In this document: positions 16,865-27,733 of the stretch, piece by piece | Position numbering within the stretch: position 1 is the first letter of the stretch | How the letters are laid out: each line of letters starts with the position of its first letter | Assembly (NCBI GenBank): GCA_020631395.1 | Contig: JAHDHI010000048.1 | Span: 1 to 37,697, forward strand | DNA: 37,697 nt | DNA from: Bizionia sp. | Lineage (GTDB): Bacteria; Bacteroidota; Bacteroidia; Flavobacteriales; Flavobacteriaceae | Direction of reading: 5' to 3' | The notes under the pieces: generated by a model | Seen by the model: only the letters and a program-made list of their open reading frames with translations | The model's database searches: none | What the model was told of the DNA's origin: nothing | Made by a program: the position numbers and the translations under genes

Positions 16865-19279
16865 ATGGAATCAATGATGATTTACATGCCAATAGCAATG
16901 GCTGTTTTAGGTTTAATCTATATGTGGATTAAGCGAACTTGGGTAATGAAACAAGATGCGGGAGATGGGAAGATGAAAGAAATTTCAGACCACATCTATG
17001 AAGGCGCATTGGCGTTCTTGAGTGCAGAATACAGGTTGTTGTCAGTTTTTGTTGTAATAGTGAGCATATTGTTGGGTATAGTATCTCTCATAGTACCCAC
17101 TACACACTGGTTGATAGTGATAGCCTTCATTTTTGGAGCCATATTTTCTGCCTTTGCTGGAAACATAGGGATGAAGATAGCAACAAAAACCAATGTAAGA
17201 ACAACACAAGCAGCACGAACAAGTTTGCCGAATGCCCTAAAGATTTCTTTTGGTGGTGGTACGGTAATGGGATTGGGTGTAGCTGGTTTGGCTGTTTTAG
17301 GATTAACGGCATTCTTTATTTTCTTCTTTCATTTCTTTATGGAAGGAACTTGGACATCTACAGAGGATATGACCATAGTATTGGAAACCTTGGCTGGGTT
17401 CTCATTGGGAGCTGAGTCCATTGCATTGTTTGCACGTGTAGGTGGAGGAATCTATACGAAGGCAGCTGATGTTGGAGCAGATTTGGTAGGTAAGGTGGAA
17501 GCAGGCATTCCAGAAGATGATCCAAGAAACCCAGCAACGATAGCTGATAACGTAGGAGACAATGTTGGAGATGTAGCAGGAATGGGAGCCGATTTATTCG
17601 GGTCTTATGTCGCTACGGTATTGGCAGCGATGGTTTTGGGTAACTATGTGATAAAAGATATGGGGGGAAGCATTGTTGATGCCTTTGGAGGTGTTGGACC
17701 AATATTATTGCCAATGGCAATTGCTGGTGTCGGAATTATAATTTCTATCATTGGAACAATGTTGGTAAAGATAAAAAGCAATGATGCCAAAGAGTCTCAA
17801 GTAATGGGAGCTTTAAATGTTGGTAACTGGACCTCAATCGTTTTGGTAGCTTTAGCTTGTTTTGCTTTGGTGAAATGGATGTTGCCAGAAACAATGCAAA
17901 TGGAATTCTTTGGAGAAGGTTTGCAAGAAATATCTTCGATGCGTGTGTTTTATGCAACATTGGTTGGTTTGGTTGTTGGAGCTGTAATTTCTTCGGTAAC
18001 TGAATACTATACGGGATTAGGTAAAAAACCAATTTTAAAGATAGTGCAGCAATCAAGTACTGGAGCAGGAACGAATATTATAGCAGGCTTGGCGACAGGA
18101 ATGATTTCTACATTTCCATCAGTATTGTTGTTTGCTGGAGCAATTTGGGCGTCTTATGCATTTGCAGGATTTTATGGTGTAGCTTTGGCAGCCTCTGCTA
18201 TGATGGCTACAACGGCCATGCAATTGGCTATTGATGCTTTTGGACCTATCTCAGACAATGCGGGAGGTATAGCAGAAATGAGTGAACAAGAGCCAATAGT
18301 AAGAGAACGTACGGATATATTGGATTCTGTTGGTAATACGACGGCAGCAACAGGAAAAGGGTTTGCCATTGCATCTGCAGCATTGACATCATTGGCATTG
18401 TTTGCTGCTTATGTTACTTTTACAGGAATCGATGGAATTAACATCTTTAAAGCCCCAGTATTGGCAATGTTGTTTGTTGGTGGGATGATTCCAGTTGTGT
18501 TCTCCGCTTTGGCAATGAATGCCGTAGGAAAAGCTGCGATGGAGATGGTAGAAGAGGTAAGACGCCAATTTAGAGATATTCCAGGGATTATGGAAGGGAC
18601 TGGAAAACCGGAATATGACAAGTGCGTGGCTATTTCGACCAAGGCATCTTTAAAGGAAATGATGTTGCCAGGATTGTTGACGATCGGATTTCCACTGGTC
18701 ATTGCATTTGTACCATTGTTGTTTGGAATGGACAAATTGGCAATTGCAGAAATGCTAGGAGGTTATATGGCTGGAGTTACAGTAAGTGGTGTACTTTGGG
18801 CAATCTTCCAAAACAATGCAGGAGGAGCTTGGGACAATGCAAAGAAATCCTTTGAAGCAGGTGTTGAGATAAACGGAGAAATGACCTTTAAAGGATCTGA
18901 TGCTCATAAGGCAGCAGTAACAGGTGATACGGTAGGTGATCCTTTTAAGGACACGTCGGGACCGTCAATGAACATTCTAATAAAACTAACATGCTTAATT
19001 GGATTGGTGATTGCACCTATCTTGGGGGGACATACCGAAGAAGGTGTAGCCATGTTGGATACCAAAAAGGAAATCAAGACGGAAGTAATCAAAAAGGTTA
19101 TTGTGGAAATAGATGATGACAATCAGTTAAATAATGCCAAGGGAGTGATTACGACAAAGACCACCGATGAAAATGGAGATACGAAAATAACCAAAAAAGA
19201 AGTAGAAGGTACTTTGGAGGAAGTACAAGCCAAAACTGAGGAAATCGCAAAGGAAATTGAAGAAGATTCGAAAGGCTAA
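16865..19279 (+). CDS. hppA: Membrane-bound ion-pumping pyrophosphatase, K+-dependent type, with C-terminal tail
   Basis: An integral membrane enzyme coupling PPi hydrolysis to export of H+ or Na+. The many hydrophobic segments carry the conserved substrate site: [18 protein letters not shown] and [21 protein letters not shown] near 226-246. [10 protein letters not shown] at 490-499 has Ala and Gly where K+-independent enzymes have Lys and Thr, so it is the K+-dependent class (established marker). The ion pumped cannot be decided safely by eye. After the last hydrophobic segment (IAPILGG, 716-722) there is an extra charged tail of about 82 residues. The gene ends in a strong terminator. Confidence 0.93.
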   Translation: MESMMIYMPIAMAVLGLIYMWIKRTWVMKQDAGDGKMKEISDHIYEGALAFLSAEYRLLSVFVVIVSILLGIVSLIVPTTHWLIVIAFIFGAIFSAFAGNIGMKIATKTNVRTTQAARTSLPNALKISFGGGTVMGLGVAGLAVLGLTAFFIFFFHFFMEGTWTSTEDMTIVLETLAGFSLGAESIALFARVGGGIYTKAADVGADLVGKVEAGIPEDDPRNPATIADNVGDNVGDVAGMGADLFGSYVATVLAAMVLGNYVIKDMGGSIVDAFGGVGPILLPMAIAGVGIIISIIGTMLVKIKSNDAKESQVMGALNVGNWTSIVLVALACFALVKWMLPETMQMEFFGEGLQEISSMRVFYATLVGLVVGAVISSVTEYYTGLGKKPILKIVQQSSTGAGTNIIAGLATGMISTFPSVLLFAGAIWASYAFAGFYGVALAASAMMATTAMQLAIDAFGPISDNAGGIAEMSEQEPIVRERTDILDSVGNTTAATGKGFAIASAALTSLALFAAYVTFTGIDGINIFKAPVLAMLFVGGMIPVVFSALAMNAVGKAAMEMVEEVRRQFRDIPGIMEGTGKPEYDKCVAISTKASLKEMMLPGLLTIGFPLVIAFVPLLFGMDKLAIAEMLGGYMAGVTVSGVLWAIFQNNAGGAWDNAKKSFEAGVEINGEMTFKGSDAHKAAVTGDTVGDPFKDTSGPSMNILIKLTCLIGLVIAPILGGHTEEGVAMLDTKKEIKTEVIKKVIVEIDDDNQLNNAKGVITTKTTDENGDTKITKKEVEGTLEEVQAKTEEIAKEIEEDSKG

Positions 19280-19303
19280 TCACAAAACAAATATATTGAA
19301 AAC

Positions 19304-19331
19304 AAAACCACGCTGGAAAGCGTGGTTTTTT
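19304..19331 (+). terminator. Intrinsic terminator after hppA
   Basis: A 9-bp stem AACCACGCT / AGCGTGGTT with a GGAA tetraloop is followed by a T-run. It abuts the stop codon of the convergent thiF gene (19330-19332), so both transcripts probably share it. Confidence 0.85.
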
Positions 19332-20382
19332 AGATTATGCCTCCTTTTAAGTTAATCAAGGTGTTTGTCATCCCTTTCTCTTTTAGAACTTCTATCGCGC
19401 GTTTACTTCTCGTACCCGCTTTGCAGTAAACGATCAAGTCCATTGATGGAGGTATTTCCAGATAGCGTGTTTCCAATTCATCAAGAGGAATATGCAATCC
19501 GCCAATGTCCTTTTCTTTGCGTTCTAGATGAGTTCTGACATCTAGTAGGTTATATGACGATTTTCTGTTTTTTAATTCGATCAAGGTAATCTCTACGTTG
19601 TCCTTTTGTAGTAGACACGATGAAGAGTAGTTGTTCTCCAATCGCTTGATTTTGATGTTCTTGTTTTTTTGAAAGCTGAAAACCTGTTGTTGCATGGTAA
19701 GGGCATCGTAGGTGAGCAACTTTCCAGATAAAATTTCCCCAATGCCACAAATCATCTTTATGACCTCGTTGGCCTGCAAACACCCAACAATGCCTGGAAG
19801 TATTCCTAAAACGCCTATGTCTGAACAATTGGGTGTGGTATCGGGTTTTGGGGGAGTGGGAAACAAGCATCTATAGGTGGGGCCATTCTTATAATTGAAT
19901 ACGGAGATTTGACCTTCGAACTTGAAGATGGATCCAAAAACAAGAGGCTTGTCAGCAAGTATGGCAGCATCATTTGCTAGATATCGAGTAGGGAAATTGT
20001 CACTGGCATCTATGATGATGTCATAAGGAGTAAATAAGTTCAATGCGTTTTCGGAAGAAAGTCGCTCTGTATGGACTTTGAATTTTACAAATGGATTTAA
20101 TCCTGAAAGTTTTTTTGCGGCAATTTGTGCTTTGAATTCACCAATGTCGCAATGCGCATATAATATTTGTCGTTGCAAGTTGGTCTGGTCTACGATGTCG
20201 TTGTCCACTATGGCTATCGTGCCTATTCCGGCTGCAGTTAGGTATTGTAGAATGGGGCAACCCAAACCTCCAGCTCCAATAACCAAAACCTTGCTTTCTT
20301 TTAGTTTCAATTGACCTTCCATACCAATTTCATCCAAAATGAGATGACGGTTGTATTGTTTTTTTTCTTCTGATGTCAGCAT
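19330..20382 (-). CDS. thiF: ThiF/MoeB-type adenylyltransferase fused to a rhodanese domain
   Basis: 350 aa. The N-terminal E1-like domain has KVLVIGAGGLGCPILQYL (31-48), IVDNDIVDQTNLQRQ, IIDASDNFPTRY (123-134) and PNCSDIGVLG with Cys186, the position of the acyl-disulfide Cys in E. coli ThiF. The C-terminal rhodanese domain (about 265-350) has the active-site loop VYCKAGTRS with Cys320. It would activate the C-terminal GG of ThiS and pass sulfur to it. The paired zinc CxxC motifs of E. coli ThiF/MoeB are missing. MoeB is possible by sequence, but position as last gene of the thi operon favours ThiF. Confidence 0.88.
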   Translation of the reverse strand: MLTSEEKKQYNRHLILDEIGMEGQLKLKESKVLVIGAGGLGCPILQYLTAAGIGTIAIVDNDIVDQTNLQRQILYAHCDIGEFKAQIAAKKLSGLNPFVKFKVHTERLSSENALNLFTPYDIIIDASDNFPTRYLANDAAILADKPLVFGSIFKFEGQISVFNYKNGPTYRCLFPTPPKPDTTPNCSDIGVLGILPGIVGCLQANEVIKMICGIGEILSGKLLTYDALTMQQQVFSFQKNKNIKIKRLENNYSSSCLLQKDNVEITLIELKNRKSSYNLLDVRTHLERKEKDIGGLHIPLDELETRYLEIPPSMDLIVYCKAGTRSKRAIEVLKEKGMTNTLINLKGGII

Positions 20383-20408
20383 ATGGTTTTATTTATTTTT
20401 CGATGATT

Positions 20409-21011
20409 TCAGGAGACTTGTCTTTTTGAAATGAATGACCTTAATTTCTTCAATGGATTTCCTTTTGATGCTTCTTTTGCAGCCTTCAAGCAGGCTAACA
20501 TGTCGTCAAGTTCATCATCTATCCATCTATTGAAATTATTGTCAAGAGGAGTGTCCTCGTACCATGGGAAAACTTCGGAGTTTGTAGAGAGACATTCTGC
20601 CCAAATTTGACCTTTGGCTTCTCCTTTGACGATTAGTATTATGCCACGCCCACATTTTGTACTCTTTAGGGATACGTTACCGTTTGTAAGTTGATCGTAA
20701 TGAAAGCCGTTTGCTAGTTTTTTTGTTCTGTCTACTATGGGGAAATCTATGGACGGGTTGAAACTTTCGTCATCCAATTGGATGAGGTCGTCTACAAAGT
20801 TCGTCTTGATGAATAAGGAGGTTTTCTTTTTGGTGTCGTCTATGCCATTTGCGACATTTAGTACAAAATCTCTATAATTTTCGGGTAATTTCAAGTCGAA
20901 CTTTCTTTCAAAATATTCGACATCTTGTAATCTTGCGACAGGGTGAAATCTGTACTGAGATTTTTTGTCCAATCTTTTTGCTAATTCAATTTTTTCTTTG
21001 AGGGTACACAT
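20409..21011 (-). CDS. SMI1/KNR4 (SUKH) family protein in the thiamine operon
   Basis: 200 aa, cytosolic. The SUKH-like N-terminal pattern is visible: DVEYFERKFDLKLPENYRDFVLNVANG near 30-56. An aromatic/acidic core (GQIWAECLSTNSEVF) and a C-terminal helix rich in Lys and Ala follow. SUKH proteins are often immunity proteins to secreted toxins, but many have other roles. No toxin gene is visible. It sits in-line between thiH (19-bp gap) and thiF (26-bp gap), so it is probably under TPP control. Any link to thiamine is inference. Confidence 0.75.
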   Translation of the reverse strand: MCTLKEKIELAKRLDKKSQYRFHPVARLQDVEYFERKFDLKLPENYRDFVLNVANGIDDTKKKTSLFIKTNFVDDLIQLDDESFNPSIDFPIVDRTKKLANGFHYDQLTNGNVSLKSTKCGRGIILIVKGEAKGQIWAECLSTNSEVFPWYEDTPLDNNFNRWIDDELDDMLACLKAAKEASKGNPLKKLRSFISKRQVS

Positions 21012-21030
21012 TTTTAAGGATTATCATTAA

Positions 21031-22182
21031 TTAATTGCTATTGTTTGCAAACTGTTCCCAGTCTTTCCAAACCGCTTCAAGCCCTTGTTGATTCAACATT
21101 TTGACAATGGTTTCGGTGGGACGTTCGTCTGAAATTTCAAATTGTTCCAAGGATTGTTTTGCTACCACATAACCGCCTGGATTGGTTTTGGATTCTGCAC
21201 TGATGGAAGTGACGCCTACATTTACTATGTTGTTTCTAAACGCTTCACTTTCTCTGGTCGACATGGATAACTCTACATCTTCATCGAGCAATCTAAATGC
21301 ACAAATGAGTTGAACGAGGTCTGCATCTGTCATTTCCACTTTTGGTTCCAATCCTCCAGAATGCGGACGCAATCGAGGAAAGGAAATGGAGTATTTGGTT
21401 TTCCAATAGGTCTTCTGCAAGTATTTCAAGTGCAAAGCCGTAAAGAAGCTATCGGCACGCCAATCTTCCAAGCCGAGCAAAGCTCCCAACCCTATTTTAT
21501 GGATACTGGCTTTTCCCAACCTATCGGGAGTGTCCAATCGGTAATCGAAATTGGATTTTTTTCCTTTGGGATGGTGTTTTTTGTATTCATTGCGATTATA
21601 GGTTTCCTGATATACCAAAACGGCATACAACCCGTTGTCCTTCAGAGTTTCATATTCTTCTTGATTCAAAGGTTGTACCTCGATGGTGATGTTCGAAAAA
21701 TGAGAACGAATCAACTGCAAGGCATTTTTGATGTAATCCACTCCTACTGTTTTGTTTGCTTCGCCGGTAACTAGTAGGATATGATCGTATCCCTTGGATT
21801 TTATGTATTCTACTTCTCTTAGGATTTCTTCGTCTGTAAGTGTTCTCCTTGGTATCTTGTTGGTCATGCTGAATCCACAATAGGTGCAAATGTTTTGGCA
21901 TTCGTTGCTTAGGTACATGGGGGAATACATTTGCATGGTATTGCCAAAGCGTTTTTTCGTGATCAGTCTGCTGGACTGTGCCATTTGCTCCAAATATGGC
22001 TTGGCAGCAGGAGATATCAATGCTTTGAAATCTTCTAGATCCCGTTTGGGATTGTGTATGGCACTTATGACATCTTGTTCTGTTTTGTCAAAGATGCTTT
22101 TTAAGGTTTCATCCCAATTGTATTGGTTGAATATGGATTTAAAGCTTTTGGTTTCTGAATCTTTGCTTTTGGCTACAAACAT
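21031..22182 (-). CDS. thiH: 2-iminoacetate synthase ThiH (radical SAM)
   Basis: It cleaves tyrosine to dehydroglycine (2-iminoacetate) and p-cresol for the thiazole moiety. The radical SAM cluster CQNICTYC has Cys95, Cys99 and Cys102; NTMQMYSPMYLSNEC precedes it, as in ThiH. ILLVTGEANKTVGVDYI and IEVQPLNQEEY follow. 383 aa, full length. Use of ThiH rather than glycine oxidase ThiO fits an anaerobe-derived Bacteroidota pathway. A 202-bp gap with hairpins separates it from thiG. Confidence 0.93.
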   Translation of the reverse strand: MFVAKSKDSETKSFKSIFNQYNWDETLKSIFDKTEQDVISAIHNPKRDLEDFKALISPAAKPYLEQMAQSSRLITKKRFGNTMQMYSPMYLSNECQNICTYCGFSMTNKIPRRTLTDEEILREVEYIKSKGYDHILLVTGEANKTVGVDYIKNALQLIRSHFSNITIEVQPLNQEEYETLKDNGLYAVLVYQETYNRNEYKKHHPKGKKSNFDYRLDTPDRLGKASIHKIGLGALLGLEDWRADSFFTALHLKYLQKTYWKTKYSISFPRLRPHSGGLEPKVEMTDADLVQLICAFRLLDEDVELSMSTRESEAFRNNIVNVGVTSISAESKTNPGGYVVAKQSLEQFEISDERPTETIVKMLNQQGLEAVWKDWEQFANNSN

Positions 22183-22266
22183 ACTCGTGTTTTATTTTTT
22201 TGATGCAATGTTCTTGGCATTTTACAATTGAAATAATTTTTACTATTCATTGTTGTGAACTAACGT

Positions 22267-22379
22267 CTAATTGGTGTTTGAATGTGTAAAATCATTCAAT
22301 TAGTCGTTGATTTATACAATTCAAACATTTCATTTTTAAAACACCCTACTTATTTAATAGTCTGTGAATTAGTGTTTTA
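22267..22379. repeat. Inverted repeats in the thiG-thiH gap
   Basis: Three inverted repeats lie in the 202-bp gap. CTAATTG (22267) pairs with CAATTAG (ends 22303), with GAATG/CATTC inside. TGTTTGAAT 22275-22283 pairs with ATTCAAACA 22319-22327. TAAAACAC 22337-22344 pairs with GTGTTTTA 22372-22379. The first two share bases and exclude each other. The third starts a few bases after the thiG stop. Possible mRNA processing or attenuation signals; no family recognised. Confidence 0.45.
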
Positions 22380-22384
22380 TTTGT

Positions 22385-23155
22385 CTAGTTCAAAAAACTG
22401 GTCAGCGGGCTGCTGGCTTCTGCATGTGACTTCATAGGTGCCAGTTTTGCATTGTATGCAGCTCTACCGGCTTCTACTGCCATTTTAAAAGCTTTGGCCA
22501 TTGCCACAGGTCGCCGTGATACGGCTATGGCAGTATTTACCAATACGGCATCTGCTCCCAATTCCATGGCATAGGCAGCATGAGATGGAGCTCCGATGCC
22601 AGCATCGACAATGACGGGAACATTGCTTTGCTCAATGATGATTTCCAAAAAATCTTGGGTTTTCAAACCTTTGTTACTCCCTATTGGAGAGCCCAAGGGC
22701 ATTACGCATTGTGTGCCTACTTCTTCCAAACGCTTGCACAATACTGGATCTGCGTGAATGTATGGCATGACTACGAAACCCAATTTCACCAATTCCTCTG
22801 CCGCTTTCAATGTCTCTATGGGATCTGGCAACAAGTATTTGGGGTCTGGATGAATTTCTAGCTTGATCCAGTTGGTCTCCAGTGCTTCTCTGGACAATTG
22901 CGCTGCGAAAACTGCTTCTTTCGCATTTCGTACTCCAGAGGTATTGGGCAATAGGTTTATTCTTGGGTGCCCGAGATGTTTTAAAATGTCATCGTCTTCA
23001 TTTTGAACGTCGACTCTTTTCAAGGCAACCGTGACCAATTCACTTTCTGAAGCGGACAATGCTTCTTCCATTATTGCGGATGAGCTGAATTTCCCCGTTC
23101 CGGTAAACAATCTGGAGAGGAACTCCTTGTCTGCTATTCTTAAGATATCGTACAT
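22385..23155 (-). CDS. thiG: Thiazole synthase
   Basis: It condenses ThiS-thiocarboxylate, 2-iminoacetate and deoxyxylulose 5-phosphate into thiazole phosphate. The TIM barrel begins with [13 protein letters not shown]. The Schiff-base Lys is in [20 protein letters not shown] is the phosphate loop, and [16 protein letters not shown] follows. 256 aa, normal. It is 60 bp downstream of thiE and the last gene before the 202-bp gap. Confidence 0.94.
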   Translation of the reverse strand: MYDILRIADKEFLSRLFTGTGKFSSSAIMEEALSASESELVTVALKRVDVQNEDDDILKHLGHPRINLLPNTSGVRNAKEAVFAAQLSREALETNWIKLEIHPDPKYLLPDPIETLKAAEELVKLGFVVMPYIHADPVLCKRLEEVGTQCVMPLGSPIGSNKGLKTQDFLEIIIEQSNVPVIVDAGIGAPSHAAYAMELGADAVLVNTAIAVSRRPVAMAKAFKMAVEAGRAAYNAKLAPMKSHAEASSPLTSFLN

Positions 23156-23215
23156 GTTTTTGTTTTGTTTTTGATTTACTGAAAGATTGACTTGTAGATT
23201 CGTTATGATTGTTCT

Positions 23216-23857
23216 TTAATTGAATTTATACGGTTGTTCCTGGACAGCTGGTTGTTTCAAAGCTTTGTTGAAAGTGTCTATGGTGTTGAAATTGTGTGTG
23301 ATCTCTCTGGAAATGGCGACTCCGTGTATGCCAGTATTCATTATTTTTGGGATGTCTTTTATAGTTATGCCACCAATTGCAATAATCGGAATTTCTGTTT
23401 GCAATTCTTTTATTGCCGTGGAATAGCCTGAACTCCCTAGTGTTGGCTCCAAATTCTTTTTTGTCTTTGTAAATCGGAATGGCCCCAAGCCAATGTAGTC
23501 TACTTTTTTATCTACTAGGAGATTACAGTCTTCCAATGTGTTTGCAGTTCCACCTATGATGTATGATTTCCCTAAGTATTCACGTGCTTCAAGCGGACAA
23601 GCATCTGTCTTTCCCAAATGTACTCCATCTGCTCTTACTTTTCTAGCTATTTTGAAATGGTCATTTATAATCAATCTTGTCTGAAAATGAGCTGTGATCT
23701 CACGAGCCTTTTGTGCAGTTTTTAAAATTGTTTCATCGTCTAGATCCTTTAATCTTAGTTGTACCCAGTCTGCTCCGTAGGTGCATGCTTTCTGAATGTT
23801 TTCCAGATGCTGTTCTGGTGTTTTTCCTTGAGAGATATAATGTAATTTACTTATCAT
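23216..23857 (-). CDS. thiE: Thiamine-phosphate synthase
   Basis: It joins HMP-PP and thiazole phosphate to thiamine monophosphate. The TIM barrel has VQLRLKD for the pyrimidine pocket, LIINDHFKIA, GVHLGKTD, IIGGTANTLED, DYIGLGPFRFTKTK, and IIAIGGI for the phosphate end. I use the ATG at 23857 (MISKLHYISQG); it overlaps thiD by 11 bases. The upstream ATG at 23893 would add 12 residues that read unlike ThiE and overlap thiD by 47 bases. Confidence 0.92.
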   Translation of the reverse strand: MISKLHYISQGKTPEQHLENIQKACTYGADWVQLRLKDLDDETILKTAQKAREITAHFQTRLIINDHFKIARKVRADGVHLGKTDACPLEAREYLGKSYIIGGTANTLEDCNLLVDKKVDYIGLGPFRFTKTKKNLEPTLGSSGYSTAIKELQTEIPIIAIGGITIKDIPKIMNTGIHGVAISREITHNFNTIDTFNKALKQPAVQEQPYKFN

Positions 23858-24614
23858 TTGTATTGTAGTTATGGTTGCCCAATAGGGTGTCATTGGAATT
23901 TAGAAATTGCTCGGTATATCGTTTTGCATTTCTGCAAGCGTCTTCCAAAAGGATTCCTTTGGATAGGTTTGATGCCAATGCAGAAGACAATACGCAACCG
24001 CTTCCATGCTTGTCGTGTATTTTGTCTACCTCTGGCTCTATGTTGATTTGCACGATGCCACTATGGTATATCTCATCCCATCCCTTTTTATCGGTTCTAT
24101 GTCCTCCTTTCAAATAGACGTTCGTTTTTGTCGATATGAAGGCAATGGTTTGATCTACGTTCTTGTTGGGGAGCAAGCTTTTTATTTCATTGTAGTTTGG
24201 AGTGACGAAGTCACATTTCTCCAGTACGTTAGACAATATTTCCAAATCGGATGAGGGATGAAAGTTGAACCCCGAACTGGCTTTTAAAATGGGGTCCAAA
24301 ACTATTGCAATAGTTGGGTTCAATTTGTATAGCACATTGATTATTTCTTCCAAAAGCTTCCAGGATTGAACGATTCCTATTTTTACTGTCGAAATGAAAA
24401 ACCGTTCGAATAAGGTTTCTATTTGAGATAGAATGACGGTTCTATCCATCCAAATGCAATCTTTGAGGGTTATGTCATTTTGTATTGTTATTGCCGTACA
24501 AACCGATAGACCATACAGGTCATGAGCTTCAAATGTTTTTATGTCTGAGGTAATCCCAGCACCACTTGAAGGGTCGAATCCAGCTATGGTCAATATGTAT
24601 GGTTTTTGTTTCAT
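23847..24614 (-). CDS. thiD: Hydroxymethylpyrimidine / phosphomethylpyrimidine kinase
   Basis: It phosphorylates HMP to HMP-P and HMP-PP. The ribokinase-like fold shows TIAGFDPSSGAGI near the N-terminus and the C-terminal anion hole DKHGSGCVLSSALA. 255 aa, the normal length for a single-domain ThiD. Its ATG follows the stop of the upstream thiE-like gene with no gap (TAAATG), and it overlaps thiE. Confidence 0.93.
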   Translation of the reverse strand: MKQKPYILTIAGFDPSSGAGITSDIKTFEAHDLYGLSVCTAITIQNDITLKDCIWMDRTVILSQIETLFERFFISTVKIGIVQSWKLLEEIINVLYKLNPTIAIVLDPILKASSGFNFHPSSDLEILSNVLEKCDFVTPNYNEIKSLLPNKNVDQTIAFISTKTNVYLKGGHRTDKKGWDEIYHSGIVQINIEPEVDKIHDKHGSGCVLSSALASNLSKGILLEDACRNAKRYTEQFLNSNDTLLGNHNYNTNDK

Positions 24615-25217
24615 TTATCGCGTCGTATGTTCATCATAGCTGCGTTTTATGTTTTTGAAGCTTTCTAGGGGATCATCGGTATTCCAAACTCCTCCCAAAA
24701 TCCCTATTCCATCAAATCCCAGTGCTATGGTTTCTGAAATGGTGTCGACATTGATTCCTCCCATTCCTATGATTGTCTTGTCTATATGATTTACATTGAA
24801 CCCGCGACCTTTATACCCTTCTTTGGATATGGATGAAAACACAGGACTCAATAAGTTGTAATCGAACTCAAATTCGTTATTGCTCAATTCTTCTGGTTCA
24901 TGGAAGGAGCTGCTTATCGTTTTTCCCACCATGTCCAATCCTAAAAAATACCGATTGCCATTTTCCAAGGCTTCTCGTCTTTTTTGTTCTTGAAAGTGAA
25001 TTCCTTTTAAATTATGAGTGTTCACCAACTTATGAAAGTAATGCACGACGATTCTATTGTGATATTTTTCATCGATTAGGCTTAGATACTGAACATGTTC
25101 TTCATGGTTTTTATGGGGTTTCCTCAAATGATAGCATTGCAAGCCTTCTTGAAATAGTCGTTGTACTGTTTCAATTTCATTTAAAACATCTTTTTCTGGA
25201 GCTATGAGTACGATCAT
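24615..25217 (-). CDS. Second ThiE/TenI-like protein
   Basis: About 200 aa from the ATG at 25217 (MIVLIAPEKDV). A longer frame to 25412 would add a Lys/Arg-rich stretch running into thiC and is unlikely. It keeps the ThiE barrel plan (CYHLRKPH, VVHYFH, GIHFQEQ, LLSPVFSSISKEGYKGRG, IGMGGI). The catalytic elements are altered: HLRK replaces QLRxK, and GIHFQEQ replaces the GVHLGxxD loop. It may be a TenI-type thiazole aromatase or a weakened ThiE; the former fits with a good ThiE already present. The 121-bp gap after thiC holds a small hairpin (TTTCTA AGCC TAGAAA). Confidence 0.82.
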   Translation of the reverse strand: MIVLIAPEKDVLNEIETVQRLFQEGLQCYHLRKPHKNHEEHVQYLSLIDEKYHNRIVVHYFHKLVNTHNLKGIHFQEQKRREALENGNRYFLGLDMVGKTISSSFHEPEELSNNEFEFDYNLLSPVFSSISKEGYKGRGFNVNHIDKTIIGMGGINVDTISETIALGFDGIGILGGVWNTDDPLESFKNIKRSYDEHTTR

Positions 25218-25338
25218 TTTACTTTTTTTTGGGGTTAGGGATTGGAGTGGCATCCTTATTTTATTTTTAAGAAATAAAAAGAAACAATGGAAAACTCGAC
25301 TACGCCTTTTTCTAGGCTTAGAAACCGCCTTGATGCCT

Positions 25339-27204
<1,866 letters not shown>

Positions 27205-27241
27205 CTATATGTAATTATTATCAATTTGCTTGTACAAGGAA

Positions 27242-27445
27242 TTATCCACCTTGGGTAGCTTTGATAATTAATATGTTGTCGTTGTCAGCCAATGTCGTTG
27301 TCGGCCATTTGTCTTTTGGAATGATATTTTGATTGATTGCTATCGCAATGCCATTTTGAACAATGGGTAGTTGTTCTAGAAATTCTTGCAAAGAGTTTGT
27401 CTCTGGTAAGCGATGTTCTTTTTCGTTTATCTTTATGGTAATCAT
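27242..27445 (-). CDS. thiS: Sulfur carrier protein ThiS
   Basis: 67 aa, ubiquitin-like, ending in the required Gly-Gly (IIKATQGG). ThiF adenylates and thiolates this end so that ThiG can take sulfur from it. It is the first gene of the operon, about 110 bases downstream of the TPP aptamer, so it is directly exposed to riboswitch control. Confidence 0.92.
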   Translation of the reverse strand: MITIKINEKEHRLPETNSLQEFLEQLPIVQNGIAIAINQNIIPKDKWPTTTLADNDNILIIKATQGG

Positions 27446-27553
27446 TATCTATTGTCCTTTTGTTTTAAAAGAATAGACTAAATGACATAATACTAGTAAA
27501 GGTTGAAAAAATGAAGAATGTATGGAGATTCCATAAATGGAATTCCCATTGCA

Positions 27554-27629
27554 ACTTTTCCCTCCGTTGGTATTAACCAAATCAGGTTCTAAGGTTATTT
27601 CTCAAACTATTTCTAGCTACTCCTAAAGT
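27554..27629 (-). promoter_or_regulatory. TPP riboswitch (THI element) of the thiamine operon
   Basis: Read on the minus strand, the conserved parts occur in order: P1 ACTTT (27625-27629) closing with AAAGT (27554-27558), a small P3 hairpin CTA-GAAA-TAG, TTGAGAAATAACC (the CTGAGA box), GAACCTGAT, P5 TTGG-TTAATA-CCAA, and CGGAGGGAA. A further hairpin, ATTCCA-TTTA-TGGAAT at 27528-27543, lies just downstream and may belong to the expression platform. TTTATTTG at 27673-27680 is a weak -7 candidate. TPP should switch off the nine-gene operon. Confidence 0.93.
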
Positions 27630-27733
27630 CTATGATGTAAATGTAATACATTAATCATGAAAAAAGACAGAGCAAATAAAAATACTATGTAAAAAAATAG
27701 TAAAAAATTGTGATGTTGTGAATTAGATGCATT

